NCBI RefSeq assembly: GCF_025165815.1
Contig: NZ_JAFFZE010000002.1
Location: forward strand, 1-64,000
Length of the DNA: 64,000 bases
Direction: 5' to 3'
From: Actinophytocola gossypii
GTDB lineage: Bacteria > Actinomycetota > Actinomycetes > Mycobacteriales > Pseudonocardiaceae
Shown: in pieces, positions 1 through 9,668 of the stretch
How the letters are laid out: the number at the start of each line of letters is the position of its first letter
Numbering within the stretch: position 1 is the first letter of the stretch
Notes under the pieces: generated by a model
What the model was told of the DNA's origin: nothing
What the model saw: only the letters and a program-made list of their open reading frames with translations
Database searches by the model: none
Translations under genes and position numbers: made by a program

Positions 1-70
1 GTTCGTTCCTGCGTTTCGCGGGGGGCCGCGCGCCCGGGTGGCGGGTCCGGGCCGCGCGCCCCCGCTACTA

Positions 71-84
71 TGGGAGCGCTCCCA
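71..84. promoter_or_regulatory. CebR-type LacI-family operator (perfect 14-bp palindrome)
   Basis: The sequence TGGGAGCGCTCCCA is a perfect palindrome and is identical to the published operator of CebR/CelR, the LacI-family repressors of cellulose and beta-glucan genes in Streptomyces and Thermobifida. It lies about 150 bp upstream of the GH16 start and directly follows a -10-like TACTAT at 66-71. Control of the GH16/beta-helix pair by a CebR homologue encoded elsewhere is an inference. Confidence 0.8.
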
Positions 85-148
85 ATTCCCGCACGGAAAT
101 GGTGGCACCCCTACCGCGAACCTGTCAACTTTCCCTTTTCTGAACCGG

Positions 149-177
149 TTGACGAAGCGCGAAAGCGGTTCTAACGT
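149..177 (+). promoter_or_regulatory. sigma-70-type promoter of the GH16/beta-helix pair
   Basis: A -35 box TTGACG (149-154) and a -10 box TAACGT (172-177) are separated by 17 bp, a good match to the actinobacterial housekeeping consensus. The predicted start site is near 184, giving an untranslated leader of about 50 nt before the ATG at 236. The -35 box overlaps the palindrome AACCGGTT (143-150). Confidence 0.6.
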
Positions 178-194
178 CGAAGGCAACCGCTTTC
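161..194. promoter_or_regulatory. 10-bp inverted repeat across the -10 and start site
   Basis: GAAAGCGGTT (161-170) and AACCGCTTTC (185-194) form perfect 10-bp arms with a 14-nt spacer that contains the -10 box. This is a second candidate operator for the GH16 pair, or a hairpin at the 5' end of the transcript. The regulator is unknown. Confidence 0.5.
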
Positions 195-235
195 CTGGTC
201 GAGCGCGATGCTCCCGACGAAAGAGGGTCCCTGCG

Positions 236-1033
236 ATGAAGCGAACGCGAAGGTTCTTCCTGACCGCCGGCGCCGGGGTGACGGCCGCGGCGATCGCCAC
301 CCCGGCCAGGGCGGCGGCCTGGGAGACCGTCGTCAGCGGCTCGTTCGACAGCTATTCGACGCTCGAGGCGGCCTGGGGCTACCGGTACCCGTGGGGTTCG
401 GACCACAACGGCAGCGCCAGGATGTACGCGAGCGCGTCCGACCACAACCACGTCTTCCTGGAACGCCCCGGCGTCCTGGCGATCAGGGCGACCAGGATCG
501 ACTGGGACGAGGGCAACAGCGGCAGCGATCCGCACCTGCCGATCCGCTACCACTCCGGCGCGGTGCACGCCCGCCAGCACGTCGTGGTCAGCGACCAGTT
601 CCCCAACTGGGAGGTCAAGGGCGAGTTCCAGGCCCCGGCCACGCGCGGCGCCTGGCCGGCCTTCTGGCTCACCGGCGTCAACTCCTGGCCGCCGGAGAGC
701 GACATCCTGGAGTTCAAGGGAGACAACAGGAACTGGTTCAACACCTATCGGAACGCGAGCGGCGGCTGGTCGAACACGATCGTCGGCGTCCCCGATCCGG
801 GTGCCTGGCACGAGTACCGCGCCTGGATCACCAAGGCCGGCGCCACCGACGTCGACATCCACTACTACCTGGACGGCCGCTGGGTCGGTCAGCACCGCGG
901 CGCGGACTTCGTCGGCCGTCCGATGTGGATCATCTGCAACCTCCAGATGGAGGGCTCGTCCGGCTCCCCGGGACCGTCGGGCGAGACGCTCTACCGCGCC
1001 CGCAACGTCTACGTCGGAAGGTCACGAGCATGA
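236..1033 (+). CDS. Tat-exported glycoside hydrolase family 16 (endo-glycanase)
   Basis: This 265-aa secreted enzyme probably cleaves internal beta-linkages of a polysaccharide such as a beta-glucan or galactan outside the cell. A twin-arginine motif TRRFFLT (residues 4-10) precedes a hydrophobic Ala-rich stretch and a cleavage region near residue 27. The family 16 signature ESDILE at 154-159 supplies the expected nucleophile E154, D156 and acid/base E159. The frame is open upstream to 38, but the Tat motif and an AGAGGG box 8 nt upstream fix the start at 236. Its stop overlaps the next start (ATGA), so the two are probably translationally coupled. The exact substrate cannot be read; the CebR-type box favours beta-glucan, while the neighbouring sulfatase would fit a sulfated galactan. 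Confidence 0.78.
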   Translation: MKRTRRFFLTAGAGVTAAAIATPARAAAWETVVSGSFDSYSTLEAAWGYRYPWGSDHNGSARMYASASDHNHVFLERPGVLAIRATRIDWDEGNSGSDPHLPIRYHSGAVHARQHVVVSDQFPNWEVKGEFQAPATRGAWPAFWLTGVNSWPPESDILEFKGDNRNWFNTYRNASGGWSNTIVGVPDPGAWHEYRAWITKAGATDVDIHYYLDGRWVGQHRGADFVGRPMWIICNLQMEGSSGSPGPSGETLYRARNVYVGRSRA

Positions 1034-2154
1034 GAGCGCTCCTCGCCACCATCGCCGTCCTGGCCGGTCTCCTCGTCGCGCCCGCCACCGCGAACGCCGC
1101 CGAGTGCGGCAGCGGCACCTTCCACGCGGAGGCCTACGCCAACGGCGGCACCTGGACCGCCCGCCGCGACGGCTCCACCGTCTACACCGGATCCGACATG
1201 CGCGCCGCCGTGCAGGCCGCGGTGAACAGCCTCACCCCCGGCCGCACCTGGAAGGAACGGGTCGTGGTGTGGAGCGCCGGCACGATCAGCGCCGGTTCTC
1301 GGATCTCCCTGCCCAGCCACACCGTGCTCGACGCGTGCGGCACCATCACCGTCACCGGGTCGGGCTCGGGCGACCAGGCCCCGGTCTACTCCCGGGGCAC
1401 CACCGACATCGAGGTGCAGCACCTGTCCCTCGCCGGCTCCCCGCTCTACGGCGTCTTCCTGCGCAACGTCTCGAACGTGGTCCTCGGGCAGCTCGACCTG
1501 CGCCTGTCCGGCGGTCTCGGCGTCCGGATCGACAACCACGGCGACACCAGCCAGCGCAGCCGCGACATCCGCATCGACGACGTCTACGTGTCCGGCACCA
1601 GCACCCACGGCGTCGAGACCTACGGCGTCGACAACCTGACCATCGGCACCGTCACCGCCCGCGACACCGGCCACTCCGGCCTGCTGCTCAACGACACCAC
1701 CAACGCCACCGTGTCCAAGGTGGACGGCTGGAACACCGGCGCGGGCACCGGCTACGCCGCGTTCCGGATGGCCAACCGCAACGGCCGGGTCGGCGGCGGC
1801 TACCCGACCAACATCCGCGTCGGCGAGGTGATCGCCCGGGGCGGCGGCCGAGGGATCTTCTGCGTCTCGGAGAGCGGGGGAGCGGTGATCGACCGGGTCG
1901 ACATCGCCGACACCGGCAACAACGCGATCCTGGTGGAGAACTGCCACAACGTGACCATCGCCGCCCAGACCGGCAGGGTCGCCGGCCCGGGCGACATCCG
2001 CCTCGCCGCGCGGTCGGAGTTCGCGAACAGCTCCGACATCACCATCCAGAACCTCACCGTGACCGACTCGGCGATCACCGAGAACCCGTGCGGGGTGAAC
2101 ACCACCTTCCGGAACAACACCCTGGTGAACTCGAGCCTCAACGTGTGTGGCTGA
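1030..2154 (+). CDS. secreted right-handed beta-helix protein
   Basis: This 374-aa protein has a Sec signal peptide (hydrophobic core at residues 5-20, Ala-rich cleavage site near 22). The rest is repetitive, with short strands rich in N, T, V and I spaced about 20-25 residues apart, typical of parallel beta-helix polysaccharide lyases, GH28-type hydrolases and epimerases. Cysteines near both ends may form disulfides. It overlaps the GH16 stop by 4 bp and is cotranscribed, so a role in processing the same extracellular polysaccharide is likely. No catalytic residues can be assigned by eye, so enzymatic class is open. Its last 17 bp overlap the 3' end of the convergent GH43 gene. Confidence 0.65.
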   Translation: MRALLATIAVLAGLLVAPATANAAECGSGTFHAEAYANGGTWTARRDGSTVYTGSDMRAAVQAAVNSLTPGRTWKERVVVWSAGTISAGSRISLPSHTVLDACGTITVTGSGSGDQAPVYSRGTTDIEVQHLSLAGSPLYGVFLRNVSNVVLGQLDLRLSGGLGVRIDNHGDTSQRSRDIRIDDVYVSGTSTHGVETYGVDNLTIGTVTARDTGHSGLLLNDTTNATVSKVDGWNTGAGTGYAAFRMANRNGRVGGGYPTNIRVGEVIARGGGRGIFCVSESGGAVIDRVDIADTGNNAILVENCHNVTIAAQTGRVAGPGDIRLAARSEFANSSDITIQNLTVTDSAITENPCGVNTTFRNNTLVNSSLNVCG

Positions 2155-4441
2155 ACCCGGCCCGGTACACGCGGACGTAGTCGAACTCCGCGACGGCCCC
2201 GGTCCGGTTCATCGAGACCAGTCCGATGTCCAGGTCGTCGCGGGTCGGCAACGTCCACACGCCGTTGTGCACCCAGTGCCGGCCGTCCCGGCTCGTCGCC
2301 GCGCGCACCTCGTTCTCGCCGTGCTCGGTGTCGGCGTGGAAGCTGAGCCGCAGCCACATGGTGTCCGCCGCCGGCCCGCCGAACATCGGGGCGTTCGCCA
2401 CCGGGGTCGGCGGCGTGGTGGTCGGCCGCTCGCCCTCCTTGCCGAACTCGCTGACGTGCAACAGCGCACCGCCGCCCCGGTGCAGCGGGAGCACCGAGTG
2501 CACCAGCTTGAAGTACCGGTCGTCGTTCTCGTACAGCAGGATCCCGGCCTGCTGGGCGACCTGGTCCGGCGCGAACTCGATCCTGGTCTCGACGGTGAAG
2601 TCACCCGCCGGCGCGTCCCGCAGCAGCACCGGCGCGGTGTTGTTCCCCAGGTGCAGCTCGTTGTTCCCAGTCGGCCAGGACAACTCGTCGCCGGTCATCG
2701 TCAGCCCGGCCGCCGGCCCGCGCACCCACCGCCACGGCGAGTCCGGCGTGGTGCCCGGCACCTCGGCCCCGTCGAACTCGTCACCGAACAGCAGCTCGCC
2801 GACCTCCGGCTCCGGCACCCGCTCGGTGACCGGCCGGTACAGCGGCACCGCGCTCACGTTGTCCGCGTCGACCCCGGCGCCCCGCGCGGCGACCCCGACG
2901 GCACCGCGCCGCGCGGCCGACCGGGGGACATGGCGCTCCTGCAGCGCGACCGGGTCACCCATCCGGTCCTCGGTCACCTCGACGGTCAGCCGGGTGCCGC
3001 GCACCTCGACCGCGACGTTGTGCCAGCTGTCGAACCGGAACCCGGCCGGCAGCGGCGTGACCTCCTCGGCGTGCCCGCGCCCCAGCTCGGTGACCAGCGC
3101 GTGCCGGTCGCGGTCCAGCCAGGCGACCACCTGGTGGTTCCGGTCGCGGTGGCCGACCACCAGCCCGGCGGCCCCGTCGGTCACCCGCAGGTCGGCCTCG
3201 GCCCGCACGTCCGCCGGCGCGCGCCCGGTGGACAGCAGGTACGACGTCCGGTGCCCGCCCGCGTGGGTGGCGTACCCGCGTGCGTCCGGCTCGTGCTCGA
3301 CCGACCAGCCGCGGCCGACCGGGTGCATGCCGGCCAGACCGTTCTCGTTGAACGTGCTCCCGGCGACCGGCGCGGTCACGGGTGCGCGCTGCGGACCCTC
3401 CGACGGCCCGGCGCCCGCCCGCAGCACCGGCCAGCCGTCGATCCAGTCGAGCCGGTCCAGCAGCATCGGCCGCCTGGTCAGCTGCCGGTCGATGCCGGGC
3501 ACCCGTGCCAGGTCCGGGTCCCGCGCCGGAATGCCGTGGTACACCAGCCAGTCCTGGCCGGCGAGGTCGGTGAGGAACCCGTTGTGCCCCGGCCCGATCC
3601 ACCGGTTCCCGTTCGCCCCGGCGACGATCGCGCCCTTGCTGGTGAGCGCCATCAGGTCGACGCCCTCGTCGTCGGTGAACGGCCCGGTCGGGCTGGTCGA
3701 GCGGCCCGCCTTGACCTGGTACCCGCTGTAGGCGCCGTCGCAGCAGCCGGCGTCGGAGTAGAACAGGTAGTAGAACTCCTCGTGCCGGACGACGAACGCG
3801 CCCTCCATCCGCCTGCCCCGGGCGACCTGGGTGACCGGGCCCTCGATGTGCGTGGCGTCGGCGTTGGTCCTGGCCACGCAGATGGTGTCGTAGCTGCCCC
3901 AGTAGAGCCAGTGGGTGCCGTCGGTGTCGGTGAACAGGGCCTGGTCGATGCCGCCGGTGGGGCAGCCGCTCGGTTCGGGCAGCGTCGGGCCCTCGTCGGT
4001 CCACGGGCCGGTCGGGGTCGGCGCGGTGGCGAGGCCGACGGTGTTCCGCCCGGGCACCGAGTAGTACAGGTAGTACCGGCCGTCGACGTACCGGACGTCC
4101 GGCGCCCACAGCCGCGATCCGTCGTGCCACGCGGGTTGCGTCTCCTGGGTGAACACCTCCCCGGCGTACTCCCAGTTCACCAGGTCGGCCGAGCGCAGGA
4201 TCGGCAGCATCCGCTCGCCGGTCTCGCCGCGCGACTGGAACACCGGGTTCTGCGTGCCGTAGGCGTACCAGAAGCCGTCCCTGGCGCGGATCGTGACGGG
4301 GTCCGGGAACGTGTCGACCACGTCGCCGGCGACCGGGTTCGTGTAGGTGGCCGGCGCGGGTGCCTCGGCGACGGCGGGTGCCGGCGCCAGGACGAGTCCA
4401 CTCAGGACGGCGACGGCGGCGGCCAGGACTGTCGGTCTCAC
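2138..4441 (-). CDS. secreted glycoside hydrolase family 43 with C-terminal concanavalin-like domain
   Basis: A 767-aa exported enzyme, probably an exo-acting arabinosidase, xylosidase or galactosidase. A signal peptide covers residues 1-25. The five-bladed propeller carries family 43 hallmarks: FPDP near 45-48 (Asp general base at about 47), WAPDV, MEGAF (Glu acid) and a GPGHNG segment. The C-terminal roughly 240 residues look like a DUF1349-type beta-sandwich and an intermediate region probably forms a second sandwich. The GTG start at 4441 is preceded by GGAGGAGT and overlaps the sulfatase stop as GTGA, so it is the last gene of the ROK-ABC-sulfatase operon. The specific sugar is not determinable from motifs alone. 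Confidence 0.78.
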   Translation of the reverse strand: MRPTVLAAAVAVLSGLVLAPAPAVAEAPAPATYTNPVAGDVVDTFPDPVTIRARDGFWYAYGTQNPVFQSRGETGERMLPILRSADLVNWEYAGEVFTQETQPAWHDGSRLWAPDVRYVDGRYYLYYSVPGRNTVGLATAPTPTGPWTDEGPTLPEPSGCPTGGIDQALFTDTDGTHWLYWGSYDTICVARTNADATHIEGPVTQVARGRRMEGAFVVRHEEFYYLFYSDAGCCDGAYSGYQVKAGRSTSPTGPFTDDEGVDLMALTSKGAIVAGANGNRWIGPGHNGFLTDLAGQDWLVYHGIPARDPDLARVPGIDRQLTRRPMLLDRLDWIDGWPVLRAGAGPSEGPQRAPVTAPVAGSTFNENGLAGMHPVGRGWSVEHEPDARGYATHAGGHRTSYLLSTGRAPADVRAEADLRVTDGAAGLVVGHRDRNHQVVAWLDRDRHALVTELGRGHAEEVTPLPAGFRFDSWHNVAVEVRGTRLTVEVTEDRMGDPVALQERHVPRSAARRGAVGVAARGAGVDADNVSAVPLYRPVTERVPEPEVGELLFGDEFDGAEVPGTTPDSPWRWVRGPAAGLTMTGDELSWPTGNNELHLGNNTAPVLLRDAPAGDFTVETRIEFAPDQVAQQAGILLYENDDRYFKLVHSVLPLHRGGGALLHVSEFGKEGERPTTTPPTPVANAPMFGGPAADTMWLRLSFHADTEHGENEVRAATSRDGRHWVHNGVWTLPTRDDLDIGLVSMNRTGAVAEFDYVRVYRAGFSHTR

Positions 4442-5916
4442 TGCGACTCCTCCAGTTCGAACACGCTCAGGCTCGGATCGTGGTCGGACGCACCGATGTC
4501 GTACATCGGCGTCATCCAGTGGTAGAAGTTGTCGCCCCGCTCGCGGAGCAGGTCGTACAGCCGGCGCATCAGCCGCCGGCGTACGGGGGCCAGCTCCGGA
4601 TGGGGGTACCGGTTGTGCAGCTCGTGCGGGTCGTCGAACAGGTCGTACAGCTCGTTGACCGACTCCGGGTTGACCACGAGCTTGTACCGCTCGTCCCGGA
4701 TCATCCGCTGCGGGTACGGGAAGTGGTGCCCGTGGAACTCCGCGACCAGCTCCGCCCGCCACTCCGGGTGCTCGCCCCGGACCAGCGGCAGCAGGCTCGC
4801 GCTGTCCACCGCGGGTGTCGGGTCACAGCCGGCCAGCTCCAGGATGGTCGCCGTGCAGTCGGTCAGCGTGGCGAACTCGTGCCGCACCCCGGGCGCCTCG
4901 CCGGGCACCCGCACGATGCCGGGGATCCGGTAGATGTCCTCGTACATCGCCGGGCCCTTGTCGTGCAACCGGTGCGCCCCGGTGAACTCCCCGTGGTCGG
5001 CGGTGAAGAGGACCGAGGTCTCGTCGGTCAGGCCCAGCTCGTCGAGCCGGTCGAGGATCCGCCCGATCTGCTCGTCGACCAGGGTGACGTAGCCCCAGTA
5101 CACCGCGATCAGCTTGCGCGTGACCTCGATCGGGATCGTGTCGAACGTCCAGTGGTCGCTGTAGTTGCGCTGTACCGGCGGCTTGCCCTCGAACGTCTCC
5201 GCCACCGACGGCGGCAGCTCCACCAGGTCCGGGTCGTACCGGTCGAAGTAGGCGTCCGGCAGCAGGTAGGGCAGGTGCGGGCCGAAGAAGTGGGTGGCCA
5301 GGAAGAACGGCTTCCCCTCCGTGCGGTACCGATCGGCGTACCGGTCCAGGTGCTCGATCGCCCGGGTGGCCAGGTAGTGCTCGAACGTCGCCGCCACCGG
5401 CTGGTGCAGCCGCGCGGCGAGCAGGTTGCCCGGGTTGCCGTTGGGCGTGGTGCCGCGGATCGGCTCGGAGATCCGGTACGGCGGCAGCCCGCGCTCGTCC
5501 AGGTAGGCCAGGTAGTCCGGGTGGTCGACCGGGTTGTGCCAGCCGGGCAGGTCCGGTCCCTCGAAGCCGTAGGACGCCGCGTTGCGTGCCACCCCGCCGT
5601 GCCACTTGCCGATCAGGCCGAGCCGGTAGTCCCGCTCGGCGAGCGCGGCGGAGAACGTGAACGCGTCGTCGCGCAGGTCCTCCAGGTAGCCGACGTTGCG
5701 CTCGTAGTTGGCGAGCAGCCGGTGCCGGAACGGTGCCTGCCCGGTGAGCAGGCTCGCCCTGGCCGGCGTGCAGATCGCGGTCGGGGTGTAGAACCGGTCG
5801 AAGCGGGTGCCGGTGGCGGCGAGCCGGTCCAGGTTCGGCGTGGCCACGTGCGGGTTGCCGTAGCAGCCAAGGGTGTCCACCCGGTGCTGGTCGGTCATCA
5901 GGAACAGCAGGTTCAC
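4438..5916 (-). CDS. cytoplasmic Cys-type (S1) sulfatase
   Basis: A 492-aa sulfatase that hydrolyses a sulfate ester. The active-site signature CTPAR at 49-53 followed by ASLLTG shows Cys49 as the residue converted to formylglycine; N-terminal metal ligands (T8-D9-Q10) and a downstream TADHGE segment complete the alkaline-phosphatase-fold site. There is no signal peptide: the protein begins directly with the catalytic beta-strand, so it should act on an imported sulfated substrate. The GTG start overlaps the binding-protein stop (GTGA) and the stop overlaps the GH43 start. The formylglycine-generating enzyme needed to activate it is encoded at 9722-10624. Confidence 0.88.
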   Translation of the reverse strand: MNLLFLMTDQHRVDTLGCYGNPHVATPNLDRLAATGTRFDRFYTPTAICTPARASLLTGQAPFRHRLLANYERNVGYLEDLRDDAFTFSAALAERDYRLGLIGKWHGGVARNAASYGFEGPDLPGWHNPVDHPDYLAYLDERGLPPYRISEPIRGTTPNGNPGNLLAARLHQPVAATFEHYLATRAIEHLDRYADRYRTEGKPFFLATHFFGPHLPYLLPDAYFDRYDPDLVELPPSVAETFEGKPPVQRNYSDHWTFDTIPIEVTRKLIAVYWGYVTLVDEQIGRILDRLDELGLTDETSVLFTADHGEFTGAHRLHDKGPAMYEDIYRIPGIVRVPGEAPGVRHEFATLTDCTATILELAGCDPTPAVDSASLLPLVRGEHPEWRAELVAEFHGHHFPYPQRMIRDERYKLVVNPESVNELYDLFDDPHELHNRYPHPELAPVRRRLMRRLYDLLRERGDNFYHWMTPMYDIGASDHDPSLSVFELEESQ

Positions 5917-6890
5917 GTGCCGGACGCCTCCGTGTAGAGGTCACCGGTGTAGTAGCTCGCCGGGTCCGGTGTGGACTCGAGCTGTCCGGTGCTGACGAAG
6001 AAGTCGGCGAGCCCGTTCAGCCAGCCGTCGACGGTGCCGTCCTCGGTCCCGGCCACCAGGTCGTTGGTGGTCATCGTCTCCACGTTCGCCGCGTCGGCCC
6101 GGACGGTCTCCTCGTCGATCTTCAGCATCTTCGCGGACAGGCCGATCGTCTCATCGGGATGCTCGACTCGCCAGTCGTTGGCCTTGCGCAGCACGGCGAG
6201 GACCTTGCGGGTCAGCTCGTCGTCCACCTGGCGACCGCCGACGAACGCGGTGGGGAAGGAGCTGTCGGCGAAGTCCCGGGTGCTCGCCACCTCCACCAGG
6301 TCCGGCACCTTCGGCTTGATCGAGGTGCCGATCAGCGGGTACCAGATGCCGGCCGCGTCGATCTGCCCGGACACGAACGCGGACACCACGGTCGCCGGGT
6401 CCATCGGCACCTTCTCCACGTCGTCCTGGCTCATCCCGGCCTCGCGCAGCGCCAGGTTCAGCACCATGTCGCCGGAGGTGCCCTCCGGCACGCCGACCCG
6501 CCTGCCCTTCAGGTCGGCGACCGAGTCGATCCCGGGCTGGGCGATGACCCGGTCGGCGAAGGTCAGCGTGTTGATCGCGACGATCTTCGACTGCCCGGAG
6601 GCGGGCAGCCAGAACGCGCCCGGGCCGATGTAGCCGAAGTCGAGGTCGCCCGCGCCGAGCGCCTGGATCTGCAGCGGGCCGTTGGTGAACACCTTCAGCT
6701 CCGGGGTCAGGCCCTCCTCGGCCCACAAACCCTGCTCGTTGGCGATGGCCAGCAGGCTGACGCCGTTGTAGTCGCCGATGTAGCCGAAGCGGACCGTCGA
6801 CCCGTCCCCGGAGTCCGAACAGGATGTCACGGACAGTGTCAACACGATCGCGGACAGTGCGGCCAACAGGGCGCGACGGAACACACGCAT
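5913..6890 (-). CDS. NitT/TauT-family substrate-binding lipoprotein
   Basis: A 325-aa periplasmic-type binding protein of an ABC importer. The lipobox VTSC places the lipidated cysteine at residue 24. The mature domain has the GYIGDYNG and DFGYIGPGAF patterns of the SsuA/TauA/NMT1-like fold. A GGAAGG ribosome site 7 nt upstream supports the ATG at 6890; an in-frame start two codons earlier is possible. Linkage to a sulfatase suggests a sulfate ester or sulfonate ligand, as in the ats system of Pseudomonas, but this is inference. It lies 20 bp downstream of the ATPase gene and overlaps the sulfatase start by 4 bp. Confidence 0.83.
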   Translation of the reverse strand: MRVFRRALLAALSAIVLTLSVTSCSDSGDGSTVRFGYIGDYNGVSLLAIANEQGLWAEEGLTPELKVFTNGPLQIQALGAGDLDFGYIGPGAFWLPASGQSKIVAINTLTFADRVIAQPGIDSVADLKGRRVGVPEGTSGDMVLNLALREAGMSQDDVEKVPMDPATVVSAFVSGQIDAAGIWYPLIGTSIKPKVPDLVEVASTRDFADSSFPTAFVGGRQVDDELTRKVLAVLRKANDWRVEHPDETIGLSAKMLKIDEETVRADAANVETMTTNDLVAGTEDGTVDGWLNGLADFFVSTGQLESTPDPASYYTGDLYTEASGT

Positions 6891-6910
6891 GCGAACGTCC
6901 TTCCGGGTGA

Positions 6911-7684
6911 TCAGACAGCGGCGGGGGACTGGTGGTAGACGGAGTGCCAGACCTCGTTGCGGATCCGGCTGAACTCGGGGGAGAGCCGGATCTCCTCGGT
7001 GCGCGGATAGGGCAGGTCCACATCGACGATCTTGTGGATCCGGCCTGGCCGGGCGGCCATCACGACCACCCGCCGGGCCAGGTACACCGCTTCGTCGACG
7101 TCGTGGGTGATGAACAGGACCGTGCGCCGGTCCTGGCTCCAGGTGTCGAGCAGCTGGTCCTGCAGCTGTACGCGGGTCAGCGCGTCCAGCGCGCCGAACG
7201 GCTCGTCCATCAGCAGCACGGTCGGGTCGACCGCGTAGGCGCGGGCGATCGCGCACCGCTGTTTCATCCCGCCGGACAGGGTCTTGGGCAGGGCGTCGGC
7301 GAAGTCGGTGAGCCCGACCAGGTCGATCGCGCGCTGTGCCCGCGTGCGGCGTTCCTCGGCCGGCAGGTCGGCGAGCCGGAGCCCGAACTCGACGTTGCGG
7401 CGCACGGTCAGCCACGGGAACAGCGCGTACTGCTGGAAGATCACCCCGCGCTCCGGCCCCGGCCCGGTCACCGGCGCACCGTCCACCAGCACCTCGCCCC
7501 CGGTCGGCTCGTCGAGCCCGGCGGCCATGCCGAGCAGGGTGCTCTTGCCGCACCCGGACGGTCCGACCACGGTCACGAACTCCTCGTCGGCGATGTCCAG
7601 CGACACCCCGTCGAGCGCGGTGAACGTGCCGCCCTTCACCGGGAACGTCCGGACCACGTCCCGGAAGGTGATCTTGGGAATCAT
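6911..7684 (-). CDS. NitT/TauT-type ABC transporter ATPase
   Basis: A 257-aa nucleotide-binding subunit with Walker [10 protein letters not shown] (41-49), a Q-loop (FQQYALFPW), signature LSGGMKQR, Walker B VLLMDEP and H-loop THD, all intact. It energises uptake through the adjacent permease. Its ATG overlaps the permease stop (ATGA), showing translational coupling within the regulator-permease-ATPase-binding protein-sulfatase-GH43 operon. Confidence 0.9.
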   Translation of the reverse strand: MIPKITFRDVVRTFPVKGGTFTALDGVSLDIADEEFVTVVGPSGCGKSTLLGMAAGLDEPTGGEVLVDGAPVTGPGPERGVIFQQYALFPWLTVRRNVEFGLRLADLPAEERRTRAQRAIDLVGLTDFADALPKTLSGGMKQRCAIARAYAVDPTVLLMDEPFGALDALTRVQLQDQLLDTWSQDRRTVLFITHDVDEAVYLARRVVVMAARPGRIHKIVDVDLPYPRTEEIRLSPEFSRIRNEVWHSVYHQSPAAV

Positions 7685-8493
7685 CGGCGCTCCTGCCAGC
7701 TGGTGAGGCGGCGGTCGGCGAGCAGCAGCAGGCGGTCCATCAGCAGGCCGAGCACGCCGATCGTGATGAGGCCGACGAAGATGGTCGGCAGGTCGTAGTA
7801 GAGCTGGGCCTGCTGCATCCGGTAGCCCAGTCCCTCCTGGGCGGCGATCAGCTCGGCGGCGACCAGCGTCGCCCACGCCGAGCCGAGCCCGATCCGCATG
7901 CCGACCAGGATGAACGGCGTCGACGCCGGCACCACGACCTTGGCGAAGATCGTCCGGTCCGACGCGCCGAGCACCCGGGCGGCGTTGATCAGCGTGCGGT
8001 CGACGTCGACCACGCCCTGGAAGGCGGCCACCACGCTGGACAGGAACGCGGCCAGGAAGATCACGAAGACCTTCGGCACCTCGCCGATGCCCAGCAGCAC
8101 GATCGCCAGCGGGATGATCGCCAGCGGCGGGATCGTGCGGAAGAACTGGATGTAGGGCTCCAGCAGGCCGCGCGCGGTGGCGTACCACCCCATCAGGAAT
8201 CCCACCGGAACGGCGAGCGCGGTGCCGAGCGCGAACCCGATCAGGACCCGTCGCAGGCTCGCCAGCACGTCCTCGGCGAGCGTCCCGTCCGCGATCAGCT
8301 CGCCTGCCCGGTCGGCCACCGTGACCGGGCCGGGCAGGCCCTGCACGCCGATCGCCGACAGCAGCGACCACACGCCGATGCCGAGCGCGACGGCGACCAG
8401 GTTCAGCACGAGCGGCCGGACCCCCCGGCGCCGCGCGCGCCTTGGCGTGGACCGCGCTGGCACGGCGTTCTCCGGTGCCGCGACGACAGTCAT
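7681..8493 (-). CDS. NitT/TauT-type ABC transporter permease
   Basis: A 270-aa integral membrane subunit with about six helices and a cytoplasmic EAA-type loop ([10 protein letters not shown]...) that contacts the ATPase. A basic N-terminus of about 30 residues precedes the first helix. The ATG overlaps the ROK regulator stop by ATGA and its own stop overlaps the ATPase start. It forms the translocation path for a small, probably anionic, solute. Confidence 0.88.
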   Translation of the reverse strand: MTVVAAPENAVPARSTPRRARRRGVRPLVLNLVAVALGIGVWSLLSAIGVQGLPGPVTVADRAGELIADGTLAEDVLASLRRVLIGFALGTALAVPVGFLMGWYATARGLLEPYIQFFRTIPPLAIIPLAIVLLGIGEVPKVFVIFLAAFLSSVVAAFQGVVDVDRTLINAARVLGASDRTIFAKVVVPASTPFILVGMRIGLGSAWATLVAAELIAAQEGLGYRMQQAQLYYDLPTIFVGLITIGVLGLLMDRLLLLADRRLTSWQERR

Positions 8494-9668
8494 GGCGACT
8501 CCTCCCCGGGTTCCGGTTCGGCGGGGTAGTGGGACAGCAGCGGGGACTCGTGCAGAACCAGGGCGATGCCGCCGAGCGCGCCGCCGACATCGCCGAGCGT
8601 CGCCCGGCGCAGGCTGACCTTGTGCCGGGAGATCGGCAGGATGTGCGCGGACAGCGCCGCCTCGATCGGGCCGAGCAGTGCCGGCCCGGTCTCCGCCAGC
8701 TCACCGCCGACCACGATCACGCCAGGACCGACCGCGTTGCACAGCGCCGCCAGCACCGCGCCGACGCGGGTGCCGACCGAGCGCAGCACGTCCCGCGCCG
8801 CCGGCTCACCCGCCTCCAGGGCGGCCACCAGCCCGGCCACGTCCTCGGCGTGCCCGCCCGCCGTCCGGTGCGCGTCGAGCACCGCCCGGACCGACGCCAC
8901 CGTCTCCAGACATCCGGTGCCGCCGCAGCCGCAGCGGGCGCCGTTCTCGTCGACGGTGATGTGCCCGAACTCGCCGGACAGCCCGTGCGCGCCCCGGTGC
9001 AGGGCGCCGCCGACGACGAGCCCGCCGCCGACCCCGTGCGACAGGCGCAGGTACAGCACGTCCTGTCCGCCCGCGGCCGCGCCCCAGATCGACTCGGCGA
9101 GCGCGGCGAGGCGGGTGTTGTTGTCCAGCAGTACCGGCACCCCGAACCGCTTGCGCAGCAGCCTCGGCAGGTCCTCCCGGTCCGCACCCGAGTCGGCCAC
9201 CGGGCCGACGATCCCGACCCCGACCGCGCTGAGCGCCCCGAGCCGCAGCGTGCCCTCGACCAGCGAGCCGACCAGCCGCTCGGCCAGCTCCACCCGGTCG
9301 GCCAAGGCCAGGTCGGCGCCGTGCGGCTCACTGGCCGAACCGACGACCTCGTGCGCGACGTTGACGATCGCCACGTGCACCGCGCGCCGGGCGAAGTCGA
9401 TGCCGATGGCCTGCCCGGCGTCCGGGTTGAGGGTGAGGGTCTCCGCCGGCCGGCCGCGACCGCGCGGCGCCGTCCCGTCCTGGGCGACGGTGACCACGGC
9501 GCCGCTGGCCTGCAGCGCGCCGAGGATGTCGTGCAGAGTCGTGCGGGAGAGGCCGGAGCGGGTGCCGAGCGCGCCTCGGCTGAGTGGTCCGTGCCGGCGC
9601 AGCAGCCCGAGCACGAGCTCCTCGTGCCCGCGTCGGAGCTGCGACAGGGGACCGGAACGACGCTGCAT
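8490..9668 (-). CDS. ROK-family transcriptional regulator of the sulfatase operon
   Basis: A 392-aa regulator with an N-terminal winged helix-turn-helix (about 15-65) and a ROK sugar-kinase-like domain. The ROK zinc site is intact ([10 protein letters not shown]), preceded by the GEFGHI motif. It is the first gene of the operon, so it probably senses a sugar or pathway intermediate and controls the downstream ABC, sulfatase and GH43 genes and itself. I chose ATG 9668; an in-frame GTG at 9692 would place the promoter palindrome inside the gene. No clear ribosome site is visible, so a very short leader is possible. Confidence 0.82.
   Translation of the reverse strand: MQRRSGPLSQLRRGHEELVLGLLRRHGPLSRGALGTRSGLSRTTLHDILGALQASGAVVTVAQDGTAPRGRGRPAETLTLNPDAGQAIGIDFARRAVHVAIVNVAHEVVGSASEPHGADLALADRVELAERLVGSLVEGTLRLGALSAVGVGIVGPVADSGADREDLPRLLRKRFGVPVLLDNNTRLAALAESIWGAAAGGQDVLYLRLSHGVGGGLVVGGALHRGAHGLSGEFGHITVDENGARCGCGGTGCLETVASVRAVLDAHRTAGGHAEDVAGLVAALEAGEPAARDVLRSVGTRVGAVLAALCNAVGPGVIVVGGELAETGPALLGPIEAALSAHILPISRHKVSLRRATLGDVGGALGGIALVLHESPLLSHYPAEPEPGEESP

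Noticed and set aside
4360-5937. Long open frame on the plus strand opposite the sulfatase, and similar long antisense frames across the window
   Set aside because: These are mirror frames created by the high GC content; the opposite strand has recognisable domains, ribosome sites and operon overlaps.
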